Origin: Flagellimonas lutaonensis
GTDB lineage: Bacteria; Bacteroidota; Bacteroidia; Flavobacteriales; Flavobacteriaceae
Length of the DNA stretch: 64,000 nt
NCBI RefSeq assembly: GCF_000963865.1
Contig: NZ_CP011071.1
Location: 934,501-998,500, forward strand
Reading direction: 5' to 3'
Both the position numbers and the translations under genes were made by a program. Positions 36,453-46,737 of the stretch are shown here, piece after piece; position 1 is the first letter of the stretch, and the number at the start of each line of letters is the position of its first letter. The notes beneath the pieces are model-generated. The model ran no database searches. It saw only the letters and a program-made list of their open reading frames with translations, and was not told the origin of the DNA.

Positions 36453-36837
36453 TCGACTTTTCGTTTTTACGTCTTGCTTAAAATAATACTATTTTGTCAA
36501 TATAATTATTTCATTTTTAACTGTTCTCATTTGCGCCAATCTTATTTTACCATGTTCTTTTCAGTTTGAGCACCGAAAAAATGGAAGGCCACAGGGTTCT
36601 AATCGCAATTTTCAGGGCTTCACCAACCATTTTCAGTGGTTTTCAAAAGATTTCCAACCGAACCGACTTGCCACAAAATACGCACCCCTTCTATTTTACA
36701 TTTTAATAATAATATAAGAATATGACAATATAGTACACAATTAATGAATGTTGTTTGTATAATTTTATCAAAATATTAACCAAAACCTTATTGACTAAAA
36801 AATTAACAGATTTTATTTCTAACTCAATTAACAACTA
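36453..36837. promoter_or_regulatory. 385-bp regulatory region between araC-type gene and susC
   Basis: No gene is visible. The half next to susC is very AT-rich. Three copies of TTTTCAG occur at 36558-36564, 36609-36615 and 36630-36636, spaced 51 and 21 bp, the last in ACCATTTTCAGTGGT with a small dyad. These could be operator half-sites, but a seven-base motif in AT-rich DNA is weak evidence. No clean TTTG-N19-TAnnTTTG promoter was found. Confidence 0.35.
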
Positions 36838-39800
36838 ATGATTATGAAAAAACCTTACGAACAGTACGGGTCGCAGAAAAAAAAGCGAACCCGTCTATGG
36901 CTCGGTTCGCTTGCTAGGTATGTGCTTGCGGCCTTAGTGTGCCTGAGCTTTCAAATGGTCGATGCGAAAGCGCCTCCAGCTGATTTGACCATCGACGCTT
37001 ACCAAGTTACCATCTCAGGTACGGTCACCGATGATACCGGAGCACCCTTACCGGGAGCGAATGTGGTAGTCAAAGGTACCACCAATGGTACACAGACCGA
37101 CTTTGATGGTAATTATACGATTACCGCTGACGAAAATGCCACTTTGGTATTCAGCTATATCGGCTTTGCAACCCAAGAGATTCCCATCAATGGCCAAACC
37201 ACCATTGATATTACCTTATCAGAAGATACCAACCAATTGTCTGAGGTTGTGGTTTTGGGATATGCTTCCCAGACCCGGGGCGATTTAACGGGTTCCGTTG
37301 CTTCAGTAGATGTTTCTGAAGCGACCAAACAGCCTTTGGTCAACGCCGCGGAAGCCTTGGAAGGAAGGGTAACTGGGGTAACCGTCGTAAACACGGGTAC
37401 TCCTGGAGACGCACCAAAAATTGTGATACGTGGTTTCGGTACGAGCAACAACACCAATCCTCTCTATATCATTGATGGGGTGCAGACCGATAATGCAAAT
37501 GTGTTGAACAGTATCAACCCACAAGACATTGAGCAGATCAACGTGCTAAAAGATGGTGCAGCAGCCATCTACGGTGCCAGGGCTTCTAATGGTGTAGTAA
37601 TTATCACTACCAAGAGTGGTAGCTATAATCAAGGGGAGCCAGTGGTTTCTTTAGATGTTTATTCAGGTATTGCAAGAGCCACAAACAAACCTGGCCTGTT
37701 GAACGTTGAACAACATGCCAATATGATATTTGAGAGTCTCAGCAATGATGGGGCAACGGTAACACATCCACAATATGGTGATGGGCCTACCCCAACCATA
37801 CCTTCGCAGTTGATAGGTTATACCCGCGTAGTATCGTACGACCCCATTACCAGGGCACCTAGAAGCGCCACGGTACGGCCCGGGGGAACCGATTGGCTTG
37901 ACGCCATAACCCAAAATGCCCAAGTGCAAAATGTCTCGATGTCCATTCAAAACGGCAACGAAACAGGAAAGTACTTTATGTCGGCCAACTTCTTGAACAG
38001 AGAAGGTATTTTCTTGGAAACCGGATTTAAACAAGGAACGACCCGTTTGAACTCAGAATTCAAAATAGGTGACAAAATTATCATCGGCGAGCACTTAAAT
38101 GCCTCTTTTTCCAATCGAGGCAACAACACAAGTGAGGTAAACAATGCCTTTAGAATGAGCCCATTGATTCCCGTATACGACGATGAAGGCGATTTTGCAG
38201 GTACTGGCGCACCCGGCCTTAGCAATACCAGGAGCCCCGTTGCCCAGTTGGTACGTAGAAAGGATGACTATAACAAAATATTCCGGGTTTTTGGCGATGT
38301 GTACCTACAGGCCCAACTTTATGAAGGTTTGACCTTTAAGACCACCATTAGCGGAAACATTGAGAATTTTAACCAACGAAGATTTCAGGCATTGGATCCC
38401 GAGCATATCGAGCCCTTGAGCACCAATACGCTGTTCGAGCAAGACATCAATAGTTTTACCTGGACATGGAACAACACCTTGAACTACAATAAGACTTTTG
38501 GTGACCACACCCTAAATGCCTTGGTCGGTATTGAGGCTGTGGAAGATGGTAGTAAGGGCAAGCAAATAAGCCGTAACGGTTTTCTATTCGAAACACCTGA
38601 TTTTTACTTGTTGAGCAACGGTAGTGGTACCCCCAATGTTGATTTTGCCTTTGACGGTGAAACCTCGTTGTTCTCCATTTTCGGCACTGCTAATTATTCA
38701 TATGCAGGTAAATATTTTGCGACCGTTACGGTGCGTAACGATAAATCATCGCGATTCTTGGGTGATAACCAAAGCCAGACCTTCCCGTCTTTTAGTGCAG
38801 GCTGGTTGATCAGTGAAGAAGATTTCTTCCCCAAAGATGGTTTTGTGAGCCGCTTGAAATTGAAGGGGTCATGGGGGCAATTGGGTAACCAAACATTACC
38901 TGTAAACAACCCAACGATCAATATCTCGTCATTGAATGAACAGTTGGCCAACTATGCCCTTAACGGTAGCAGTATTTCAACCGGTGCTATTCTCAATTCT
39001 GTAGGAAATCCCGATTTAAAATGGGAAACAAGCGAAACGGCCAACTTTGGTATTGAAGCAGGTTTCTTTGATGATGAGCTCTTCTTGACCTTTGAGGTAT
39101 TTGATATTCAAACAAAAGACCTTATCAATAGAGACAATAGCTTGATCAGCACCACGGCAATTGATGCACAGGCGCCATTTGTAAACTTGGGAGATGTGCA
39201 AAACCGTGGCTTTGATTTGGCCATCGGTTACAATCATACTACCAGCTACGGATTGAACTACAACGTGCAAGCAAATATTTCTAGGTATAAGAACGAAGTA
39301 AAAGAATGGATCAGTGACTTTACAGTTGGTAGAACTAACTTGAGGGGTGGTGCGGTAACCAGAACCGAGGTAGGCCAGCCCATTTCATACTATTATGGAC
39401 GCGAGGTTACCGGTTTCGATAGCAATGGTCGCTTCACCTATCGTGATGTCAATGGTGATGGTCAGATAGACGATGAGAACGACAGAACCTTCATTGGTTC
39501 GCCACACCCAGATTTTACCTATGGTATCAATCTGAGCATGGATTATAAAGGGTTTGACCTATCGGCCTTTTTCTCCGGATCTAAAGGCAACGATGCGTAC
39601 AACTACGAGAAGATCTTTACCGATTTTCCAACGTTCTTTAACGGTAACCGGAGCACCAGGGTCTTGGATTCTTGGACGCCAAACAATACCGATGCAACCT
39701 TGCCGGCTTTGAGCCAGACCATTCAAAATGCTGAAACCCAACCCAACTCTTATTTTGTGGAAGACGCATCCTTTATGCGATTGAAGAATCTACAAATTGG

Positions 39801-40005
39801 GTACACATTCCCAAGCAACATTACCGAATCTTTGGGCATGAATTCATTACGACTTTATGTACAGGGCACCAATCTGTTCACCATAACAGATTATTCAGGA
39901 TTTGATCCAGAAGTAATTTCCAACGATAACCTTTCGCTGGCAATTGATTTTGGGAACTTCCCCCTTTCCCAGATATTCACCGTTGGCATTAACACAAAAT
40001 TCTAA
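36838..40005 (+). CDS. SusC/RagA-type TonB-dependent outer-membrane transporter
   Basis: A 1055-residue protein. The signal region is long (to about residue 45, MVDAKA). A CarboxypepD_reg-like domain follows (about 56-135, VSGTVTDDTGAPLPGANVVVKG), then a TonB box-like stretch LSEVVVLGY, the plug (about 145-265, VRGFGTSNNTNPLYIIDGVQ-type sequence, with KDGAAAIYGARASNGVVIITTK), and a 22-strand barrel ending FPLSQIFTVGINTKF. No STN domain, so no anti-sigma signalling is expected. Start codons at 36838 and 36844 are both possible. It imports oligosaccharides together with the SusD lipoprotein that starts 4 bp later. Confidence 0.95.
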   Translation: MIMKKPYEQYGSQKKKRTRLWLGSLARYVLAALVCLSFQMVDAKAPPADLTIDAYQVTISGTVTDDTGAPLPGANVVVKGTTNGTQTDFDGNYTITADENATLVFSYIGFATQEIPINGQTTIDITLSEDTNQLSEVVVLGYASQTRGDLTGSVASVDVSEATKQPLVNAAEALEGRVTGVTVVNTGTPGDAPKIVIRGFGTSNNTNPLYIIDGVQTDNANVLNSINPQDIEQINVLKDGAAAIYGARASNGVVIITTKSGSYNQGEPVVSLDVYSGIARATNKPGLLNVEQHANMIFESLSNDGATVTHPQYGDGPTPTIPSQLIGYTRVVSYDPITRAPRSATVRPGGTDWLDAITQNAQVQNVSMSIQNGNETGKYFMSANFLNREGIFLETGFKQGTTRLNSEFKIGDKIIIGEHLNASFSNRGNNTSEVNNAFRMSPLIPVYDDEGDFAGTGAPGLSNTRSPVAQLVRRKDDYNKIFRVFGDVYLQAQLYEGLTFKTTISGNIENFNQRRFQALDPEHIEPLSTNTLFEQDINSFTWTWNNTLNYNKTFGDHTLNALVGIEAVEDGSKGKQISRNGFLFETPDFYLLSNGSGTPNVDFAFDGETSLFSIFGTANYSYAGKYFATVTVRNDKSSRFLGDNQSQTFPSFSAGWLISEEDFFPKDGFVSRLKLKGSWGQLGNQTLPVNNPTINISSLNEQLANYALNGSSISTGAILNSVGNPDLKWETSETANFGIEAGFFDDELFLTFEVFDIQTKDLINRDNSLISTTAIDAQAPFVNLGDVQNRGFDLAIGYNHTTSYGLNYNVQANISRYKNEVKEWISDFTVGRTNLRGGAVTRTEVGQPISYYYGREVTGFDSNGRFTYRDVNGDGQIDDENDRTFIGSPHPDFTYGINLSMDYKGFDLSAFFSGSKGNDAYNYEKIFTDFPTFFNGNRSTRVLDSWTPNNTDATLPALSQTIQNAETQPNSYFVEDASFMRLKNLQIGYTFPSNITESLGMNSLRLYVQGTNLFTITDYSGFDPEVISNDNLSLAIDFGNFPLSQIFTVGINTKF

Positions 40006-40009
40006 AAAA

Positions 40010-41701
40010 ATGAAGAAGAGATTAATTTTTTATTTCGCATCACTGTTCGTGCTCTTTGCATGTAGTGATAGCTTTACCGAAAAACCGGCCGTAGGGGCAC
40101 TGAGCGATGAGGCCCTGGCAAACGAGCAAGGGGTCAACCTATTGCTGGTCGGAGCTTACTCTGCACTTGATGGCATTCGAAACAACCAAGGTGCGGCCGA
40201 TTGGACCGTGAGTGGTGACAACTGGTGGTTTGATGTATTGGCTGACGATGCCCACAAAGGCAGTACCGACGGTGACCAAGCAGACCTATTTTTGTTGGAA
40301 ACCTATGATTGGACCAGTGCCAACCCCTATGTGTTTGGCAAATGGAACGGTCTTTTTGCCGGTGTGAACCGGGCCAACGCTGTAATATCGTTGATCAACT
40401 CTCTTGAAGAGGGAGATTTTAGCTCACAGTTGGCCGAAGCACGTTTTCTAAGGGGACACTTCAATTTCGAGCTACAAAAAATATACGGCAACGTGCCCTA
40501 TATCTCGGAAGAGAATTTTGCCAACACAGAATTCAACCAGCCCAACCCGGGCCCAATTTGGGATCAGATCGAGGCGGATTTTCAGTATGCTGTAGATAAC
40601 CTTCCTGCTTCACAGGCAGATGTTGGTAGGCCTACTTCATGGGCGGCAAAAGCCTTTTTGGGCAAAGTACACTTGTTTCAATCTGAATGGGGCCAAGCTT
40701 TGGCGCTACTGCAAGACGTAATCAATAACGGGCCATATTCATTATTGCCAGAATTTGCGGATAACTTCCGATTGGCAGGTGACAATAGCAGTGAGAATAT
40801 CTTCTCTATACAGTTTACCACCGACTCTGGGCAATCGTTCAACGGTAACAGAGGGGGAACATTGAACTTTCCGAATCCCGGACCATTTGGTTCTTGTTGT
40901 GGCTTTTATCAGCCCACGCAAGACCTGACCAATGCGTATCAGACAGATGGAACTGGGCTTCCGTTATTGGACACGTTCAACCAGACCGATGTGGCGAATG
41001 ACTACGGAATAAACAGTGACGAAGCCTTTACGCCCCATACCGGACCACTCGACCCAAGGCTCGACTATACTGTAGGCCGTAGGGGAATCGATTACAATGG
41101 TTATGGGCCACATGTTGGAAAAGACTGGATTCGTGCCAGTTTTGCCGATATTTCGGGGCCATACCTCCCTAAGAAAAATGTTTACACGGCAGGCGAAGAT
41201 GCAAACCAAGGTACTGGTGCATGGGGCCAACAACATTCGGGCATCAACTATCATATCATGAGATATGCCGATGTGTTGTTGATGGCGGCCGAGGCAGCCC
41301 TAGAGGCAAATGGCGATGTTGCCACCGCACTTAACTATGTAAACCAAGTACGTGACCGAGCCAAAAATTCAACACCTGTGATGAACGAGGCCGGAGATGC
41401 CCCCGCGGCAAATTACCAGATTGAACCCTATGCCTCATTCCCAGATGTAGACTTTGCCAGAAAAGCTGTCCGATTTGAGCGAAGGCTGGAATTGGCCATG
41501 GAAGGCCACAGACTGTTCGATTTGAGAAGATGGGGCAATTCTGTCGATGTAATCAACGAATACATCCAGAACGAGGCCAGAACCATTGGAAACTTTGGCA
41601 CCAAAGCCAATGCTTATCAAGCCAATATGGATTTACTGCCGATACCGATTGCTGCCATTGATTTAAGTGGTGGTGTATTGACACAAAACCCAGGGTTTTA
41701 A
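40010..41701 (+). CDS. SusD/RagB-type surface glycan-binding lipoprotein
   Basis: About 563 residues from ATG 40010. The open frame reaches back into susC, but only this start gives a lipoprotein signal (FASLFVLFACSDSF, lipobox Cys). TPR-rich RagB/SusD fold: EARFLRGHFNFELQKIYGNVPYI, DFQYAVDNLP, GRPTSWAAKAFLGKVHLFQSEW, ending NPGF as usual, with YHIMRYADVLLMAAEAALEANGD and RRLELAMEGHRLFDLRRWG near the C-terminus. It forms the lid of the SusC transporter and determines glycan specificity. A strong terminator follows. Confidence 0.95.
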   Translation: MKKRLIFYFASLFVLFACSDSFTEKPAVGALSDEALANEQGVNLLLVGAYSALDGIRNNQGAADWTVSGDNWWFDVLADDAHKGSTDGDQADLFLLETYDWTSANPYVFGKWNGLFAGVNRANAVISLINSLEEGDFSSQLAEARFLRGHFNFELQKIYGNVPYISEENFANTEFNQPNPGPIWDQIEADFQYAVDNLPASQADVGRPTSWAAKAFLGKVHLFQSEWGQALALLQDVINNGPYSLLPEFADNFRLAGDNSSENIFSIQFTTDSGQSFNGNRGGTLNFPNPGPFGSCCGFYQPTQDLTNAYQTDGTGLPLLDTFNQTDVANDYGINSDEAFTPHTGPLDPRLDYTVGRRGIDYNGYGPHVGKDWIRASFADISGPYLPKKNVYTAGEDANQGTGAWGQQHSGINYHIMRYADVLLMAAEAALEANGDVATALNYVNQVRDRAKNSTPVMNEAGDAPAANYQIEPYASFPDVDFARKAVRFERRLELAMEGHRLFDLRRWGNSVDVINEYIQNEARTIGNFGTKANAYQANMDLLPIPIAAIDLSGGVLTQNPGF

Positions 41702-41738
41702 GTTTAGTTGAGTTTTATTAGTTTTAAGTTTAGCTGAG

Positions 41739-41768
41739 AACAGGGCATGTTAAAGTGCCCTGTTTTTT
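41739..41768 (+). terminator. Rho-independent terminator after susD
   Basis: AACAGGGCA (41739-41747) pairs with TGCCCTGTT (41756-41764) around an 8-nt loop, followed by TTTTTT to 41768. It separates susCD from the downstream ASPIC/UnbV gene. Confidence 0.88.
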
Positions 41769-41903
41769 GCTTTCAACCAAAATTACCGGCTATTTTAGAG
41801 TAAAATAAATGTCTATGTAGCCAAGCTGCAAGACATTCAAAGCAATTAGGCTATAAATTCGAAGCAATTTAAATCTCGATTATCGAGTAAAGAATACCAT
41901 TAC

Positions 41904-44900
41904 ATGTTGAAGTTGATTACCAGGTTATGCACCCTATTGACCCTCTTAACCATCATCGGTTGCAGTGAACAAAAAAATGATGCCACAGTACAAGAACCTT
42001 TGTTTGAACGGTTACAGGATACCCGTACCGGAATAACCTTTGCAAACAACCTTACCGAAAACGACTCGTTGAATTATTTTACCTACGCCTACATTTATAT
42101 GGGCGGGGGTGTTTCGGCAGGTGATATCAATAACGATGGCCTAATTGATCTTTTCTTCACGGGCAATATGGTGCCCAACAAACTGTATCTGAACAAGGGC
42201 AACCTTCGCTTTGAGGATATTTCAGAAAAAGCAGGGATTTCAGGTGATAATCGTTGGTATACCGGTACGACCATGGCCGATGTCAACAACGACGGTTTTT
42301 TAGACATTTATTGCTCTGTGGGGGGCAAATTTGGCCCTAAAGAGAACCAACTTTTTATCAACAATGGAGACAATACGTTTTCTGAGCGAGGCGCAGCGTA
42401 TGGCCTTGATGACCCAAGCAATAGTGTGCAAGGCACTTTTTTCGATTACGACCTGGATGGTGACCTTGACCTGTATGTGGCCAATTACCCCCCTACACCC
42501 TTCAATGCCCCTAACTCCTTTTACGCTTTCAAGCAAGAATATCCGAAAACTCTGGAGACCGATCGTCTCTTCAGAAATGACGGCGACCATTTCACCGACG
42601 TCACGGAGGTAGCCGGTTTGAAAACTTTTGGACTTTCCCTAAGTGCTACTGCAGGGGATTTAAATGGTGATGGCTGGTCCGACCTTTATGTATCCAACGA
42701 TTTTAGCACACCAGACTATCTTTTTATCAACAATCAAGATGGTACATTTACGGAGCAGGTGAAAAACCTGACCAAGAACACTTCTTTCTATGGTATGGGA
42801 GTCGATATTGCCGACTTCAACAACGATCAATTGCTCGATATTCTACAAGTTGATATGACCGCCCAAAACAATCGTCGTTCAAAGGCCAATATGGCCAGTA
42901 TGAACCCAGATTTATTTTGGAGTACGGTGAATGCGGGGTTTCACTACCAATACATGCAAAACAGCCTTCAGGTAAACAATGGAAATCTAGTTGATAGCCT
43001 ACCCGATTTTAGCAACATATCTAGAATTGCGGGCGTTTCTTCCACAGATTGGAGCTGGGGCCCCTTGTTTGCCGATTTGGACAATGATGGATGGAAAGAT
43101 ATTTTCGTTTCCAATGGCACCAGACGCGAAATCAATAATCGTGACTTCTTTTTGGCGATTGAAAAAAATGGCGTTCATCCTGACAGCACCTTGGAAAAAA
43201 GTCTGGCCATTCCCTCTGAAAAAATCGACAATTTTGTTTTCAAGAACAATGGCGACCTTACCTTTAAGAGGGTCAACAAAGAATGGGGAATAGAGCATAA
43301 GGGGTTTGCCAACGGTTCTGTATATGCCGATCTTGACAACGACGGTGACCTTGACATTGTTACCAACAACATTGACGAAGCAGCCACTGTTTTCGAGAGC
43401 AAAAGTTCGAACACGGGCAACCACATTGCCATAAAATTCCGTGGGCCAAAAATAAATACCCAGGGCATAGGGGTAAAGGCACTTTTGTTTACCCAAAGTG
43501 GACAACAGTTTCAAGAAATGACCCTTACCCGTGGGTTTCAGTCATCGGTGGCGCCGAGGCTACATTTCGGTTTGGGCCAGACGAACGCAATTGATTCAAT
43601 CAAGGTTGTTTGGCCAGACGGTAGGCACCAAGTGGTCAACAAGCCAAAAATAAATACCTTGTTGCAGGTAGATTATACGCACTCAACCAACAAGGGTGGA
43701 ATGGCAAAGAAACAAACGAATCCTCCCTTTGAGACCTTGAAAGGAGGCAATCAAATAGCTGATTATCTGCACATTGAAAATTATTATGATGATTTTGAGA
43801 AAGAAATTCTTTTGCCCCATCGAACATCAATGTTTGGGCCCAATGTGGCTACCGGTGATGTCAACAACGACGGACTGGAAGATTTTGTCATAGGGGGTGC
43901 CAAAGGGCAACCGACAACCCTTTTTCTGCAACAACTGGGCGAGACTTTCACAAAAGCTGCCATCAAGGTGTTTGCCGCCGATCAAGAACATGAAGATTTG
44001 GGCATACACCTTTTTGATGCCGACAATGACGGTGACCTTGACCTATACGCGGTCAGTGGCGGAAACGAATTTGAGCCGGGTAGTGTCATGTTGCAAGATA
44101 GATTGTATATAAACGATGGAAAAGGAGGTTATACCCGTTCAAAAACAGCGCTGCCAGAGTTCTTTGTAAGTGGTTCACGCGTCAAAAGTCATGATTTCGA
44201 CAAAGATGGCGACCTAGACCTCTTTGTGGGTGGGCGCCTGGTTCCGGGGCAGTACCCTACCCCGACCGATAGCTATATTTTGCTCAATGAAAGCGAAAAA
44301 GACAATCCAAAATTTGTGGATGCGACACAAAAAATAGTGCCAGGGCTATCGGGTATAGGCATGGTCACCGATGCAAACTGGGTTGACTTCGACAATGACT
44401 CTTGGACAGATTTGTTGGTCGTGGGCGAGTGGATGAACATTCGGGCCTTTAAAAATGATGGGGGCTATTTTAAAGAAGTAACGCACACACTGGGTCTCGA
44501 TGATACAAGAGGTTGGTGGTTCAGTATAAATTCAGCAGATTTTGACAATGACGGGGATATGGACTTTATCGCAGGAAATTTGGGCCTCAACTACAAATAC
44601 AAGGCAAATGAGAACGAAACTTTCGATATCTATTTCAGTGATTTTGACGGTAACCAAACCAAAGACATCGTTCTGAGCTATTACAACGAAGGCGAAAAAT
44701 TTCCGGTCAGGGGCCGTGAGTGCTCATCGCAACAAATGCCCGTCATCAAAGAAAAATTCAAGAATTATGAAGCTTTCTCTCAGGCTACCCTTGAAGATGT
44801 TTACTCAAAAAACAACTTGGAAAGTGCATTGCACTACCAAATAAAGTCATTTGCAAGTGTCTATTTTGAAAACAGAAACGGCACGTTTGTCCCACATGAG

Positions 44901-45215
44901 CTTCCCAACCTAGCTCAGTTGAGCGCCATCAACCAGATACTTGTGGATGATTTTGACAAGGATGGGCACTTGGATGCCCTCATCGCAGGCAACCTGTATA
45001 GCTCTGAAGTCGAGACACCACGAAACGATGCAGGTATAGGTCTTTTTCTGAAAGGAAATGGTAAGGGCGGCTTTACCCCGGTCAGAAGTCTCGAAAGTGG
45101 TTTTTATGCACCAGGTGATGTAAAGGACATGTCAAAAATTACGATCGGGAAGATTGAATATATTATTGTGGCCAAGAACAATGATACACTGCAGTTTGTT
45201 CGGGTAACATCATGA
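41904..45215 (+). CDS. Large VCBS/FG-GAP repeat lipoprotein with ASPIC/UnbV domain
   Basis: A 1103-residue protein with a lipoprotein signal (TLLTIIGCSEQ, Cys 20). At least a dozen FG-GAP/VCBS repeats carry Ca2+-binding loops such as DINNDGLIDLF, DVNNDGFLDIY, DLDNDGDLDIV, DADNDGDLDLY and DFDKDGDLDLF, forming one or two beta-propellers. Between the two sets lies an ASPIC/UnbV domain (about residues 520-600, GFQSSVAPRLHFGLGQTNAID then VVWPDGR). Such proteins are commonly encoded next to SusC/SusD pairs in Bacteroidota. Their biochemical role is unsettled. Surface exposure is likely from the lipid anchor. Same strand as susCD, after its terminator, so it needs its own promoter. Confidence 0.92.
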   Translation: MLKLITRLCTLLTLLTIIGCSEQKNDATVQEPLFERLQDTRTGITFANNLTENDSLNYFTYAYIYMGGGVSAGDINNDGLIDLFFTGNMVPNKLYLNKGNLRFEDISEKAGISGDNRWYTGTTMADVNNDGFLDIYCSVGGKFGPKENQLFINNGDNTFSERGAAYGLDDPSNSVQGTFFDYDLDGDLDLYVANYPPTPFNAPNSFYAFKQEYPKTLETDRLFRNDGDHFTDVTEVAGLKTFGLSLSATAGDLNGDGWSDLYVSNDFSTPDYLFINNQDGTFTEQVKNLTKNTSFYGMGVDIADFNNDQLLDILQVDMTAQNNRRSKANMASMNPDLFWSTVNAGFHYQYMQNSLQVNNGNLVDSLPDFSNISRIAGVSSTDWSWGPLFADLDNDGWKDIFVSNGTRREINNRDFFLAIEKNGVHPDSTLEKSLAIPSEKIDNFVFKNNGDLTFKRVNKEWGIEHKGFANGSVYADLDNDGDLDIVTNNIDEAATVFESKSSNTGNHIAIKFRGPKINTQGIGVKALLFTQSGQQFQEMTLTRGFQSSVAPRLHFGLGQTNAIDSIKVVWPDGRHQVVNKPKINTLLQVDYTHSTNKGGMAKKQTNPPFETLKGGNQIADYLHIENYYDDFEKEILLPHRTSMFGPNVATGDVNNDGLEDFVIGGAKGQPTTLFLQQLGETFTKAAIKVFAADQEHEDLGIHLFDADNDGDLDLYAVSGGNEFEPGSVMLQDRLYINDGKGGYTRSKTALPEFFVSGSRVKSHDFDKDGDLDLFVGGRLVPGQYPTPTDSYILLNESEKDNPKFVDATQKIVPGLSGIGMVTDANWVDFDNDSWTDLLVVGEWMNIRAFKNDGGYFKEVTHTLGLDDTRGWWFSINSADFDNDGDMDFIAGNLGLNYKYKANENETFDIYFSDFDGNQTKDIVLSYYNEGEKFPVRGRECSSQQMPVIKEKFKNYEAFSQATLEDVYSKNNLESALHYQIKSFASVYFENRNGTFVPHELPNLAQLSAINQILVDDFDKDGHLDALIAGNLYSSEVETPRNDAGIGLFLKGNGKGGFTPVRSLESGFYAPGDVKDMSKITIGKIEYIIVAKNNDTLQFVRVTS

Positions 45216-45230
45216 TTTAGCACTTATTTG

Positions 45231-45413
45231 TTACTGCCCCAGACTTTGGGCTTCGAAGGAAGACATTTCATCATTACTAAAACTGCACCTAACCTCTATT
45301 GGGTTGCAGCAAACCTCACAATCTTCGATGTATACCTGTTCTACAACACTGGTATCTAAAAGCATTGAGATTTCTTCCCAACAGTAAGGGCACTGAAAAA
45401 AGTGTTCGTACAT
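45231..45413 (-). CDS. CPXCG motif-containing cysteine-rich small protein
   Basis: A 60-residue protein with two Cys pairs: FQCPYCWEEI (residues about 7-16) and EDCEVCCNPIEVRC (about 31-44). This is the pattern of the Cys_rich_CPXCG family, probably a zinc ribbon. It has no signal peptide and is cytoplasmic. It lies 4 bp beyond the end of the tolC-like gene and on the same strand, so it may share the efflux transcript. Function unknown. Confidence 0.85.
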   Translation of the reverse strand: MYEHFFQCPYCWEEISMLLDTSVVEQVYIEDCEVCCNPIEVRCSFSNDEMSSFEAQSLGQ

Positions 45414-45417
45414 ACCC

Positions 45418-46737
45418 TCAAATCTGTACGTTCAATAGCTGTCCGGTCAGTTGCAGCAGTTGTAGTTCGGCAAGCTTGGCATTGTATTTAGCTTGATTTT
45501 TACTGGTCTTGGAATTCAATAGATTCAACTGGGCCTGTCTAAGTTCTACTGATGATATCTGGCCCAATTTGTAGCGCTCACTAGACCGCAAGAAATTGTC
45601 GGTGGCGGTTTTTACGTTCTGCTCTTGTAATCGGTACACTTCAAGTCGGTTCAAATAATTGCCCCTGGCATTGGCGATATCACGTTTAACCTCTTGCCGT
45701 ATCTGGTCTTTCATTAATTCTTGCGACTCTAAGAGTATTTTGGCGTTCTTGACCTGGGTAATGCCCCTACCCCCATCAAAAAGGTTCCAAGTAAGGTTGA
45801 CGCCCCCTGAAATTCCTGTGGAATTGTTAGAGGCCAAAAAGTTGGTTGCCGGAAAATTTCCTTCATTCCATCCATAAGATCCGGTAAGCCCAATAGTCGG
45901 CAAAAAAACCGATTTGCTCGCCTTTAAGGTATAATCATTGATGGCTATATTTTTTTCTGCCTGCAAAAGCCGCACGTTGTTCTCTTCGGCCGTCTTTAGA
46001 AAATCTTCCAAGACCAGTACATCTGTAAAGGCAACGGTTGTGTCAACGGTATATGTGTTCTCAAGTTCTTGGTTGAGCACAATGTTGAGGTCGCGAATGG
46101 TGTTTTTGAGCAATTGCCTTTCGTTCATAAGGTTGATGCTGTCGTTAACCAGGTCTACCTCTGCATTGAGTACATCCAACTTATTGCTCTGCCCAAATTC
46201 AAAACTGTACTGTGCCCGCTTGAGCCTTTTTTCAGTGCTTTGATACGTTTCTTCAAGTACGCGTATGTTCTCCGTAATACGGGCCACTTCATAATAGACC
46301 GAGAACAATTGTATGATGCTGTTTTCGATGGTCTCCCTGGCCTGCAGTTCGGTCAGGTTGTACTCTTCTTTGAGCCTCTTATAATCGTACCAACGCCCCA
46401 GACCGTCAAACAACGTATAATTTAGGTTCAGTGAAGCATTGTAACGGGTTGTTTCGGCCCCATCAATTGACCTGACGTTGCCGTCTTGAAAAGTGGCCTC
46501 TTGATTGCTCTTGTCATAGGTTGCACCACCGTTTCCTGTAAGACTCGGCAGAAATCCCGAGTTCAACAAACTTTGGTTGTTCTCTGAAATTTCCAAACTG
46601 TTCTTGGCAATCTTTACACCAAAATTGTTCTCTAAGACCAACTGCACCGCTTCCTGTTTTTCCAACATTTGTTGGGCGCTCAAAGGGGCAATAAAAATAA
46701 ATAACAGGAAGGGTAGAATTCGATACACTTGCTTCAT
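45418..46737 (-). CDS. TolC-family outer-membrane efflux protein
   Basis: A 439-residue protein with a signal peptide (residues 1-21, APLSAQ). Two repeats of the outer-membrane efflux protein fold (about 25-230 and 240-430) consist mainly of long helices, with beta-strand segments YNASLNLNYTLFDGLGRWYDY and GISGGVNLTWNLFDGGRG. It forms the outer-membrane channel of the tripartite pump encoded upstream. It overlaps the RND gene by 4 bp. Confidence 0.94.
   Translation of the reverse strand: MKQVYRILPFLLFIFIAPLSAQQMLEKQEAVQLVLENNFGVKIAKNSLEISENNQSLLNSGFLPSLTGNGGATYDKSNQEATFQDGNVRSIDGAETTRYNASLNLNYTLFDGLGRWYDYKRLKEEYNLTELQARETIENSIIQLFSVYYEVARITENIRVLEETYQSTEKRLKRAQYSFEFGQSNKLDVLNAEVDLVNDSINLMNERQLLKNTIRDLNIVLNQELENTYTVDTTVAFTDVLVLEDFLKTAEENNVRLLQAEKNIAINDYTLKASKSVFLPTIGLTGSYGWNEGNFPATNFLASNNSTGISGGVNLTWNLFDGGRGITQVKNAKILLESQELMKDQIRQEVKRDIANARGNYLNRLEVYRLQEQNVKTATDNFLRSSERYKLGQISSVELRQAQLNLLNSKTSKNQAKYNAKLAELQLLQLTGQLLNVQI

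Noticed and set aside
36541-36640. TTTTCAG repeats as a firm operator
   Set aside because: Three seven-base matches in AT-rich DNA can arise by chance. I kept them only as a low-confidence note.
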